Source: an uncultured Prevotella sp.
GTDB lineage: Bacteria; Bacteroidota; Bacteroidia; Bacteroidales; Bacteroidaceae
DNA length: 7,410 nt
Reading direction: 5' to 3'
Assembly: GCA_938023885.1 (NCBI GenBank)
Contig: CALJCU010000423.1
Location: 1-7,410 of the forward strand
The translations under genes were made by a program, and so were the position numbers. The notes under the pieces were generated by a model. That model had not been told where the DNA came from, did not search any database, and worked only from the letters and a program-made list of their open reading frames with translations. Below are positions 1 through 6,402 of the stretch, one piece after another. Numbering within the stretch: the first letter of the stretch is position 1; every line of letters starts with the position of its first letter.

Positions 1-62
1 GGTTCCCATGAAAGGTCACCGGGGTTGGCGGAATATCCGTCGAGTACAACAATGTTTTTCAT
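1..62 (-). CDS. D-2-hydroxyacid dehydrogenase (glycerate dehydrogenase-like), N-terminus only
   Basis: An ATG at 62-60 on the minus strand opens a frame that stays open to the window edge and gives 20 codons. The peptide contains VVLDGYSANPGDLSW. The pattern 'V-x-LDGY-x-x-NPGDLSW' is what I know as the start of NAD-dependent D-2-hydroxyacid dehydrogenases annotated as glycerate or hydroxypyruvate reductases, which interconvert 2-oxoacids and D-2-hydroxyacids in the cytoplasm. Only the first strand of the substrate-binding domain is visible. The NAD-binding Rossmann motif and the catalytic Arg/Glu/His would lie outside the window. The gene is co-directional with rarA and starts 168 bp after the rarA stop, with a stem-loop and a repeat in between, so it is probably a separate transcription unit. 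Identity rests on about 15 residues, so the family is likely but the substrate is unknown. Confidence 0.7.
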   Translation of the reverse strand, partial: MKNIVVLDGYSANPGDLSWE

Positions 63-118
63 ACAGTATTCCAATTTTAAATATTATTCTTTTAAATGTT
101 TTATTTATTGTGTTACCC

Positions 119-164
119 AAACACCTTATTGCGACGTGCGACGTTGCAACATTTTGGTATTGTC
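119..164 (+). repeat. Intergenic repeat with tandem GCGACRT heptamers, copy A
   Basis: Positions 119-150 match 6705-6736 at 30 of 32 bases in the same orientation. The core is two tandem heptamers, GCGACGT GCGACGT, followed by TGCAAC. The two differences from the other copy fall at the same position of each heptamer (G here, A there). A more diverged tail (151-164 against 6737-6750, 9 of 14 identical) extends the match. TTGCGAC and GTTGCAA can fold into a 7-bp stem with one G-T pair around the middle heptamer. The repeat lies in the gap between rarA and the dehydrogenase gene at the left edge, where no plausible protein is encoded. Its function is unknown. Confidence 0.75.
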
Positions 165-199
165 TGTGGAGATATCTTGTTGACATCAGCATCACCTGG

Positions 200-233
200 T
201 GCAGTGGCCGGTACAAGACTGGCCACCGCACTA
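200..233 (-). terminator. Stem-loop at the end of rarA, 34-nt repeat copy 1
   Basis: On the minus strand the unit begins with TAG, which is the rarA stop codon. It continues as left arm TGCGGTGGCCAGT, loop CTTGT and right arm ACCGGCCACTGCA. The 13-bp stem contains one G-U pair and one A-C mismatch in RNA. It matches 4481-4514 at 30 of 34 bases. All differences lie in the left arm and loop, and the last 15 bases are identical. No run of T follows, so it is not a canonical intrinsic terminator. Its place directly at a gene end suggests transcription termination or 3'-end protection, but it could equally be a REP-like palindromic repeat. Confidence 0.5.
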
Positions 234-1499
234 CTTGTATCTGTCACCCCAGCACTGTAGCATCCGCTGATAGAGCTTTTCCTCTGCGGGCGAGTGCTGG
301 GCATGCCAGAAGCGCTTGTCTTTCAGCGCATCAGGGAGATACTGCTGAGACGTGAAGTTACCCGGGTAGTTGTGCGGATATTTGTAGCCGTCGTGATAGC
401 CCAACTGCGCCATAAGCTTTGTCGGCGCATTGCGAATAGGCAGCGGTACAGGCTGATTGCCACTCTTTTTAACTTCTTCAAGCGCTGTGTTGATGCCCAT
501 ATAAGCCGAGTTGCTCTTTGGACTTGTAGCCAGATAAACCACAGCCTCGGCAAGAGGGATACGTCCTTCTGGCCATCCTATCTTCATCACAGCATCGAAA
601 GCAGCATTGGCAAGAAGGAGAGCATTGGGATTGGCCAGTCCGATGTCCTCAGCGGCGGAGATAACGATACGGCGGGCGATGAACTGTGGATTCTCACCCC
701 CTTCTATCATTCTCGCCATCCAATAGAGTGCCGCATCAGGATCGGAGCCGCGGATACTCTTGATGAAAGCAGAGATGATGTCATAGTGCATGTCACCTTG
801 CTTGTCGTAGGCAAGTGGATTAGTCTGCAACTCTTCCTCCACACACTTATCGGTGATAACGATATCGTCACTGTCGGCAGCATCGACCATGAGCTCAAGG
901 ATATTGAGTAATTTGCGCGCATCGCCACCGCTATAGCGCATCATGGCATCCGTCTCCTTCAGCTCGATGTGTCTCTTCCGGAGCTCCGTGTCTGTTGATA
1001 CCGCTCTGTCAAGAATTTTCTGTAAGTCAGCTTTGTCGAGAGACTTCAGTACATAGACCTGGCAACGGGAGAGAAGCGGGCGGATCACTTCGAAAGAGGG
1101 GTTCTCTGTCGTGGCACCGATGAGCGTTACGACACCACGCTCCACAGCCCCAAGCAACGAGTCTTGTTGCGACTTGGAGAAACGGTGGATCTCGTCAATG
1201 AAGAGGATCGGTGAGGCATTGTTGAAAAAGCGCCCGCTCTTAGCTTTCTCTATGACCCCACGCACGTCTTTCACTCCGCTTGTCACGGCACTGAGGGTAT
1301 AGAACGGCACTTTCATTTCTGAGGCTACAATCTCTGCCAGTGTCGTCTTCCCTACTCCCGGTGGTCCCCAGAGAATGAACGACGACACCCTGCCGGTCTC
1401 AATCATCCGGCGCACTACCCCACCCTGTCCGGCAAGATGTTCCTGCCCCACATAATCATCAAGTGTGCGCGGACGCATACGTTCAGCTAATGGTTCCAT
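231..1499 (-). CDS. rarA: Replication-associated recombination protein A (RarA/MgsA), AAA+ ATPase
   Basis: A 422-residue cytoplasmic AAA+ ATPase related to clamp-loader subunits. The RarA/Mgs1/WRNIP1 family acts at stalled replication forks, with single-stranded DNA-binding protein as a known partner in E. coli. The sequence shows Walker A GPPGVGKT at 45-52, Walker B ILFIDEIHR at 98-106, sensor 1 in GATTENPSF at 128-136, an arginine finger in LLSRC at about 142-146 and sensor 2 in GGDARKLLN at 191-199. The remainder is the helical tetramerisation region, with the family blocks GSDPDAALYWMARM (251-264), EDIGLANP (284-291) and the C-terminal HNYPGNF stretch (376-382). The length is normal and all motifs are intact. 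The first Met is preferred because PLAERMRP precedes the conserved YVGQEHL in homologues I know. It begins 14 bp after the DUF1460 stop and is the last gene of the cluster. Its TAG stop is part of a repeated stem-loop. Confidence 0.96.
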   Translation of the reverse strand: MEPLAERMRPRTLDDYVGQEHLAGQGGVVRRMIETGRVSSFILWGPPGVGKTTLAEIVASEMKVPFYTLSAVTSGVKDVRGVIEKAKSGRFFNNASPILFIDEIHRFSKSQQDSLLGAVERGVVTLIGATTENPSFEVIRPLLSRCQVYVLKSLDKADLQKILDRAVSTDTELRKRHIELKETDAMMRYSGGDARKLLNILELMVDAADSDDIVITDKCVEEELQTNPLAYDKQGDMHYDIISAFIKSIRGSDPDAALYWMARMIEGGENPQFIARRIVISAAEDIGLANPNALLLANAAFDAVMKIGWPEGRIPLAEAVVYLATSPKSNSAYMGINTALEEVKKSGNQPVPLPIRNAPTKLMAQLGYHDGYKYPHNYPGNFTSQQYLPDALKDKRFWHAQHSPAEEKLYQRMLQCWGDRYK

Positions 1500-1513
1500 G
1501 ATAATTTCTAATA

Positions 1514-2368
1514 TTACAAAGGCCTTACAATGCGGATGCCCAAGGCTGAGGTCTGTTTGGAGAGATAGGTACGCAGAAGATTATGGTCCTCTACGACTTT
1601 ATGGCAGAGCGAGGACGCATGGAGCATGTGGAGACCATCCTTGTGCCAGGCAGCAATGCCTATATGGCTGATCTCCAATCCTTTCTTTGTTGTCACGATA
1701 GCGATGATATCACCATTGTGAATAGTCCTCCGCAACAGACTGCTGTTAGTGACGGAATTCCTGGGAATATAGCGTGGCCTGGTACCCGTTATACTTTTCT
1801 CCATTCCAGCAATCCGCCTGACCCATTGAGGCTTGCCTTTCAGCATGGGGTAACTCCCGAGGTGTGTCGTCATATAATCGGCATTCACGGTTTGCATGTC
1901 AGAGAACGGAGGATTGGGCGACTGAATATTTGCCACGATTCTTTCCCTGGTGTTCTCCTGAATCCAGTAGGTGAAATAATGCTGCCGGGTCGGATAAGAG
2001 ACTACGCCGTTTTTATAGCGTATTTGCCGTAAATTGCTACAGTAGCCGGCAAAGGTCTGCTGCTCTTTAACCATGCTTCTCGACAATGCCAGCACAGTCT
2101 CCACATACGTGGTACAGTCGAGCTGACGAAGGTTGACGACAAGCTTTTCCTGCGCGTTCTTCTCCAGTGTCTTGGCCACATAAGGCACGCCACGCAGCTC
2201 GCGGCCAAAGAACAGCATGTAAGAAGCTACCGACTTGTCTTTCAGCGTTCTGGCTTTCTTCATCAAAGCCACGACACGCAAAGAGTCCGCCTTGGTATAA
2301 TCCACCCCCTGGGCCAAGATATTGACCGTCAGCAGCAAGGAGAATATCGTTATGATCTGTTTCTTCAT
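1514..2368 (-). CDS. DUF1460 family protein, NlpC/P60-fold N-acetylmuramoyl-L-alanine amidase
   Basis: A 284-residue exported protein. Residues 1-20 form a signal peptide (MKKQ, then a hydrophobic run ending NILAQ). There is no lipobox cysteine, so it is probably periplasmic. The DUF1460 hallmark LDCTTYVE lies at 83-90, with Cys85 as the likely nucleophile. The histidines of EISHIGI (His235) and MLHAS (His250) are candidates for the rest of the active site. DUF1460 members have an NlpC/P60 papain-like fold and have been characterised as highly specific amidases that cut between the MurNAc sugar and L-Ala of cell-wall fragments, with a proposed role in peptidoglycan turnover or recycling. Here the gene overlaps the end of the DUF4421 gene by 4 bp (ATGA), which suggests translational coupling, and rarA follows after 14 bp. 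The family call is firm. The exact substrate is inferred from the family. Confidence 0.9.
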   Translation of the reverse strand: MKKQIITIFSLLLTVNILAQGVDYTKADSLRVVALMKKARTLKDKSVASYMLFFGRELRGVPYVAKTLEKNAQEKLVVNLRQLDCTTYVETVLALSRSMVKEQQTFAGYCSNLRQIRYKNGVVSYPTRQHYFTYWIQENTRERIVANIQSPNPPFSDMQTVNADYMTTHLGSYPMLKGKPQWVRRIAGMEKSITGTRPRYIPRNSVTNSSLLRRTIHNGDIIAIVTTKKGLEISHIGIAAWHKDGLHMLHASSLCHKVVEDHNLLRTYLSKQTSALGIRIVRPL

Positions 2369-3462
2369 TTCTTACTGTGTTTTTTACGATAACTGCCTTT
2401 TAATCCAAAATTATATCCTACATAGACATACACGTTGCCAAACGTCGAACTGGCGGAGAATTTTGATTTATGGTAGGTGTACGTATGGAAGACGGCACTT
2501 GCCCCGGCATACCACCGCATATTATTCCATACGATGCCGGTTCTTCCTACACCGTCAACCATAAGGTTCTTAAAGTCAAAGCTGCGGAAGAAATCCTTAG
2601 GGGAATTATTGGCTGTTCCCTTCAATTGCTTATAGGCCAAAGCCAATTGCATAGAGATGTCGAAGAGCCAGTTGTGTGCAAACACCCAGTTGTAAGCATA
2701 GCCGCCACTGAGAGAGAAGTCGGTATAATCGATATCGGTGGAGTGCATGCTGGTATCAGCCACCGCTACCGAGGTCCCCGCCCCTACGAGATCATCCATG
2801 AGTTGATGAAATTTATCCCAGTCGACATTCAGCGTGTGACGCGAATAGTTCATGCCGGCAAGTGCCGTGCCCGTTGAGCGGCGCTGAACAGTGCTCTGAC
2901 TGTAAGCAGCGGGATAGGAGAACTTACTGTGGTTAAAAATATAATAAACGTTGAATCCTCGTTCCGATGTCTCAAAACCATCGAAGTAAACCTTCTTCAT
3001 GGCATTGTTCACCGTCTCGTTCCCGAAGTTCACCCCACTGATGCGATAGTTGTCTCCCGACTTGCGGTAGAAGAGGTCTACGCCAACTTGTGGGGCATAA
3101 AGACTGAGCGCCAGTGCCTCACGAGCCTCATTCTTCAGTCGTTTTAAGTCAATGGTGTAGCCTAAAAAAACGAAGCGCCAACCGAAGTAAGGCCCTAACT
3201 TATAGGATGGCTCCGGAGCGAAGACTGCCGAGTGGTCATCCTTCAGTTTCAACGTATAGCCCTCAAAGCTCGTCGTGTTTTGGAGCATGACGGTGAAGCT
3301 GTATTTCTGCGGCTCGATATAGTTGGTGTCTACCCGTGAGAAATTGCGTATCATCCTCCGGAATGCAGACAGCTTCTTCTTGGGGACAGTCGGTATCGTG
3401 TCCGCAGAAGCGATGCCTGAGAGGGCGGCTGTAAAGATTACCAATAAGGATAAGGTACGCAT
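2365..3462 (-). CDS. DUF4421 family protein, probable outer-membrane beta-barrel
   Basis: A 365-residue protein of the Bacteroidetes DUF4421 family, whose function is unknown. Met at 3462 is chosen over the in-frame ATG at 3501 because it starts exactly at a signal peptide (MRTLSLLVIFTAALSGIASA, cleavage after residue 20). The earlier start would add 13 polar residues ahead of it and overlap the upstream gene by 34 bp. From this start the spacing to the oxidoreductase stop is 5 bp. Family-like blocks are DTNYIEP at 45-51 and GPYFGWRFVFLGYTIDL at 90-106. The rest alternates polar and aromatic/hydrophobic residues and ends with YVYVGYNFGLKG and a basic tail, as expected for amphipathic strands of an outer-membrane barrel. 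I see no catalytic motif. Its stop overlaps the start of the DUF1460 amidase gene, so the two are probably made together at the envelope. Barrel topology is inferred. Confidence 0.82.
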   Translation of the reverse strand: MRTLSLLVIFTAALSGIASADTIPTVPKKKLSAFRRMIRNFSRVDTNYIEPQKYSFTVMLQNTTSFEGYTLKLKDDHSAVFAPEPSYKLGPYFGWRFVFLGYTIDLKRLKNEAREALALSLYAPQVGVDLFYRKSGDNYRISGVNFGNETVNNAMKKVYFDGFETSERGFNVYYIFNHSKFSYPAAYSQSTVQRRSTGTALAGMNYSRHTLNVDWDKFHQLMDDLVGAGTSVAVADTSMHSTDIDYTDFSLSGGYAYNWVFAHNWLFDISMQLALAYKQLKGTANNSPKDFFRSFDFKNLMVDGVGRTGIVWNNMRWYAGASAVFHTYTYHKSKFSASSTFGNVYVYVGYNFGLKGSYRKKHSKK

Positions 3463-3467
3463 CAAGT

Positions 3468-4451
3468 TCAGAACTTTCCCAGGATACGGTCCATCACCCA
3501 ATTGACCGGGGTAGCACTGACTGATGTGGCTGTACAGGTATCTATGCCTTGCAGATGATGGATGACGGAAGTGATGATAGGCAACTGCACATAAGGGGGA
3601 TTGGGTACAATAATGCTTCGTGATCCAGAGTTATTGACCAGCTGGATGGGGTCATAGTTATATACACTAAAAGAGAGTATGCCCTTGTCGCCTATCACCG
3701 TTATGCGGTCGGCCTTGGCGCTCTCATGTCCCACGAAACACCAGGACGCACTGCCCGAGATGCCACTGTCAAAGATGAACACTGCCGAGATAGTATCCTC
3801 TGCCTCATAGAGATGCTCGCGGTTCGTGGGATAGCCATGGGCTCGGACAATGATTCCGAAGAGTTCTTGGAGCAAATCAAGCTGATGGGGTGCCAGGTCA
3901 TAGAAATAGCCGCCGCCGGAGATGTCGGGCTGTAACCGCCACGGTTTTGAGGACGAGGCACTGTAATCCAGGTCACGTGGAGGCACGGCAAACTGCAGCT
4001 GCACAGTGAGCACCTTGCCAATACCGTCAGAGGCGATAATGTGCCGCACCCTGTTGAAATAAGGCAGATAGCGGCGGTAGTAAGCCACGAAGCAGGGCAC
4101 GCCTGTCTGCTCGCTGATGCGGTTGACGCGGATACAGTCTTCATAGTTGGCCGCCAATGGTTTCTCCACATAGCACGGTTTGCCTGACCGCATGCACATG
4201 ACGGCATATGTAGCATGGGAGGACGGCGGCGTGGCGATGTAGACGGCATTGACATCGGGGTCGTCGATGAGCTCCTGAGCATCGGTATACCATTTTGGTA
4301 TGTTGTGCCGCTGCGCATAGGCTTTCACATGCTCTCCGTTACGGCTCATCACAGCCACGACACAGGACCCCTCAACCTCATTGAAAGCAGGTCCTGATTT
4401 CTTCTCCGTGACCTCCCCGCAGCCGATGAATCCCCATCGTATTTGTCTCAT
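3468..4451 (-). CDS. Gfo/Idh/MocA family NAD(P)-dependent oxidoreductase
   Basis: A 327-residue cytoplasmic oxidoreductase. The N-terminal Rossmann fold starts with GFIGCGEV (7-14), the dinucleotide-binding glycine loop. The segment DDPDVNAVYIATPPSSHA (63-80) is the usual strand and loop contacting the cofactor. VEKPLA at 95-100 carries the family EKP motif, with Lys97 as the conserved catalytic lysine. The C-terminal domain shows SGGGYFYDLAPHQLDLL (178-194), the family's D-x-x-x-H signature with Asp185 and His189. No signal peptide is seen. Members oxidise or reduce sugars, inositols and related polyols, or biliverdin, and the sequence does not tell me which substrate this one uses. Length and motifs look complete. 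It is the first of four tightly packed minus-strand genes and lies 68 bp behind pgm. A link to sugar metabolism is suggested by that neighbour but not shown. Confidence 0.9.
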   Translation of the reverse strand: MRQIRWGFIGCGEVTEKKSGPAFNEVEGSCVVAVMSRNGEHVKAYAQRHNIPKWYTDAQELIDDPDVNAVYIATPPSSHATYAVMCMRSGKPCYVEKPLAANYEDCIRVNRISEQTGVPCFVAYYRRYLPYFNRVRHIIASDGIGKVLTVQLQFAVPPRDLDYSASSSKPWRLQPDISGGGYFYDLAPHQLDLLQELFGIIVRAHGYPTNREHLYEAEDTISAVFIFDSGISGSASWCFVGHESAKADRITVIGDKGILSFSVYNYDPIQLVNNSGSRSIIVPNPPYVQLPIITSVIHHLQGIDTCTATSVSATPVNWVMDRILGKF

Positions 4452-4480
4452 GCTAAATTACGATCGTTATTCTCATCCAA

Positions 4481-4514
4481 TGCAGTGGCCGGTACGGGAC
4501 CGGCCACTGCACTA
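4481..4514 (-). terminator. Perfect stem-loop after pgm, 34-nt repeat copy 2
   Basis: TGCAGTGGCCGGT and ACCGGCCACTGCA form a perfect 13-bp stem around a 5-nt loop (4481-4511). The stem begins 8 bases after the pgm stop codon. On the minus strand the downstream bases are TTGGATGAG with no T-run, so it departs from the classic intrinsic terminator. Its strength and position still suggest it ends or attenuates pgm transcription before the oxidoreductase gene. Including the preceding TAG it is a 30-of-34 match to the stem-loop at the end of rarA, so it may instead belong to a repeat family. Confidence 0.6.
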
Positions 4515-4519
4515 ATATC

Positions 4520-6268
4520 TTATGCCAGACCGAGGCTCTTCTTGATGGCCTCAATCTTCTCCATTCCCTTCCTGTCAAGAGCCTCATACTCCGAAGCGTC
4601 GTGCATCACGCCCTTGACCTCGATATAGAACTTAATCTTCGGCTCTGTGCCTGAGGGACGCACGCTGACTTTCGTATCATCGCCGCAGAACCACTGCAGC
4701 ACATTGCTTGTCTCAGGCATGACGAGCTTCGTCCTGTTGCCCTTGTCGTCAACAGCCTCAAGCGTCTTGTAGTCTTTCCACAGCACGACCTTAGAGCCGC
4801 CAAGCTCCTTCGGCGGATTGGCGCGGAAGTCGGCCATCATCTTCTGTATCTCCTCGGCACCGGCCTTGCCCGGACGCTCCACATTGACCGTGAACTCCTT
4901 GGAGAAGCCGTACTCCTTATAGATATCCATCAGGATGTCATAGAGAGACTTTCCCTTATCCTTGGCGTAAGCGCAGATCTCAGCCAGCAGTGAGCATGCC
5001 GACACAGCGTCCTTATCGCGGACAAAGTCCTCAGCCAGAAAGCCGTAGCTCTCCTCGCCGCCACCGATATACTGCTGCCTACCTTCAGAGAGCCGGATTT
5101 CACGGGCAATCCATTTGAAGCCCGTGTAGCAGTCGCGCATCTCCACACCCTGCTTGTCTGCAATCTTTTTGATGAGCTCCGTCGTCACAATAGTCTTGAC
5201 GATGAAGTCAGTCGGCTTCAGCAGGCCCTTAGCCTTACGGTTGGAGATGATGTACCACAGGAAGATCATGCAAGTCTGGTTGCCGTTGATGAGCACCCAC
5301 TCGCCCTTGTCGTTCTTGCAGGCCATGCCCACGCGGTCAGCGTCAGGGTCAGAAGCCATGAGGATATCGGCATCGAGCTTCCTGGCATCGCGCAGACCGA
5401 GTGTCAGCGCCTCGGCGAACTCGGGGTTGGGACGGTCCACAGTGGGGAAGTTTCCGTCTTTAATCATCTGCTCAAAGACACAGTGAACATTGTCAAAGCC
5501 CCAATAGGCCAGAGAGCGCGGAATGATGACGCGGCCGGCTCCATGCAGCGGTGTATAGACAATCTTCAGGTCATGCTGCTTCCTGATGACCCCGGGGTCG
5601 ATGCTGACAGTACGGATCCTGCGCAGATACGGCTCGTCGATATCCTCGCCGATAATCTGGACAAGATCCTTGTTGCCCCGGAACTTCACGTCGGCAATGG
5701 CGCACCTGCTCACCTCGTCAATGATGCCCTTGTCGTGCGGCGCAAGCACTTGAGCTCCGTCCTCCCAGTAGGCCTTGTAACCGTTATATTCACGGGGATT
5801 GTGGCTGGCTGTGATGTTTACGCCGCCCTGAGCCTTGAGATAACGGATGGCAAAAGAGCACTCCGGCGTCGGGCGGAGGTCGTCGAAGAGATAAGCCTTG
5901 ATGCCGTTGGCCGAGAAGATGTCGGCCACTGTCTCGGCATACAGACGGCTGTTGTTACGACAGTCATGACACACAACGGCAGATATCTCCTTGCGGTCCT
6001 TAAAGTTTTTCTTTAAGTAGTTGGCAAAGCCCTGGGTTGCCATGCCTACCGTATAGATATTCATGCGGTTCGTGCCTGCGCCCATGATACCGCGCAGGCC
6101 GCCCGTACCAAACTCGAGATCCTTGTAGAAGCTTTCAATGAGATCTGTCTTGTCGGAATTGTCCAGCATGGCCTGGACTGAAACGCGCGTCTCTTTATCA
6201 AAGGCAGGAGAAAGCCACTGTCTGGCCCTGGCCTCACACTGGGCGATAAGCTCTTTGTTATTATCCAT
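4520..6268 (-). CDS. pgm: Phosphoglucomutase/phosphomannomutase (alpha-D-phosphohexomutase family)
   Basis: A 582-residue cytoplasmic phosphohexomutase that interconverts hexose 1- and 6-phosphates, supplying sugar nucleotides and feeding glycogen and glycolysis. All four family signatures are present: the N-terminal substrate block FGTGGLRG (53-60), the phosphoserine loop TASHNP (153-158, Ser155 as phosphorylated residue), the Mg-binding loop DPDADR (307-312), the sugar-specificity loop GGGEESYG (402-409) and the C-terminal phosphate-binding loop RPSGTEPK (537-544). The length of about 580 fits the long PgcA/PGM2-like branch rather than the 450-residue phosphomannomutase/phosphoglucosamine mutase branch. 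GEESYG suggests glucose use, though homologues are annotated as dual-specificity. The start is the first ATG after a promoter-like box about 40 bp upstream. A strong stem-loop follows the stop. Preference between glucose and mannose is not decided by sequence alone. Confidence 0.95.
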   Translation of the reverse strand: MDNNKELIAQCEARARQWLSPAFDKETRVSVQAMLDNSDKTDLIESFYKDLEFGTGGLRGIMGAGTNRMNIYTVGMATQGFANYLKKNFKDRKEISAVVCHDCRNNSRLYAETVADIFSANGIKAYLFDDLRPTPECSFAIRYLKAQGGVNITASHNPREYNGYKAYWEDGAQVLAPHDKGIIDEVSRCAIADVKFRGNKDLVQIIGEDIDEPYLRRIRTVSIDPGVIRKQHDLKIVYTPLHGAGRVIIPRSLAYWGFDNVHCVFEQMIKDGNFPTVDRPNPEFAEALTLGLRDARKLDADILMASDPDADRVGMACKNDKGEWVLINGNQTCMIFLWYIISNRKAKGLLKPTDFIVKTIVTTELIKKIADKQGVEMRDCYTGFKWIAREIRLSEGRQQYIGGGEESYGFLAEDFVRDKDAVSACSLLAEICAYAKDKGKSLYDILMDIYKEYGFSKEFTVNVERPGKAGAEEIQKMMADFRANPPKELGGSKVVLWKDYKTLEAVDDKGNRTKLVMPETSNVLQWFCGDDTKVSVRPSGTEPKIKFYIEVKGVMHDASEYEALDRKGMEKIEAIKKSLGLA

Positions 6269-6310
6269 AACTGATAGGGTTTAAAAAGTGTTTTACATAT
6301 TTTTATGTCG

Positions 6311-6318
6311 CAAAGATA
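6311..6318 (-). promoter_or_regulatory. Bacteroidetes-type -7 box for pgm
   Basis: TATCTTTG on the minus strand fits the Bacteroidetes primary-sigma consensus TAnnTTTG exactly. It lies 42 bp upstream of the pgm start codon, so transcription should begin around 6304 with a leader of roughly 36 nt. I find no clear TTTG/TTG -33 element 19-21 bp further upstream. Confidence 0.65.
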
Positions 6319-6362
6319 GCATTTATTTTCCTAATAATAGACAGTGTGCAAATTAATTTTTG

Positions 6363-6370
6363 TAAATTTG
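6363..6370 (+). promoter_or_regulatory. Bacteroidetes-type -7 box for the DUF4491 gene
   Basis: TAAATTTG matches TAnnTTTG exactly and lies 32 bp before the ATG at 6403. No good -33 element is visible. The surrounding sequence is AT-rich, so a chance match is more likely here than for the pgm or pgk boxes. It faces away from the pgm box, making this 134-bp gap a divergent promoter region. Confidence 0.5.
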
Positions 6371-6402
6371 CAGTTGTAACTCAACAAACATGATAAGATA
6401 GT

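Noticed and set aside
63..118. Promoter for the left-edge dehydrogenase gene
   Set aside because: The best minus-strand -7 candidate (TAAAATTG, 7 of 8) is only about 10 bp from the ATG, and no TTTG word sits at proper spacing. I could not support a specific site.
8..355. Plus-strand open frame of 115 codons at the left edge
   Set aside because: It runs antisense through the dehydrogenase start, both intergenic repeats and the rarA C-terminus. Its composition is unlike a protein (many Cys, Arg and His), and rarA and the dehydrogenase explain the conserved signal.
294..911. Plus-strand open frame of 205 codons
   Set aside because: It lies entirely antisense to rarA, whose motifs are intact in the opposite frame. 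I recognise no family in it.
3463..3501. Longer DUF4421 start at 3501
   Set aside because: It would put 13 polar residues ahead of a clean signal peptide and overlap the oxidoreductase gene by 34 bp. Met at 3462 fits both the signal peptide and the operon spacing.
3701..4318. Minus-strand open frame of 205 codons in another frame of the oxidoreductase gene
   Set aside because: It is a same-strand shadow of the Gfo/Idh/MocA gene, rich in Ser, Arg and Pro, with no domain.
5483..6016. Plus-strand open frame of 177 codons inside pgm
   Set aside because: It is antisense to the region of pgm encoding the phosphoserine loop. A long antisense frame is common in GC-rich conserved genes.
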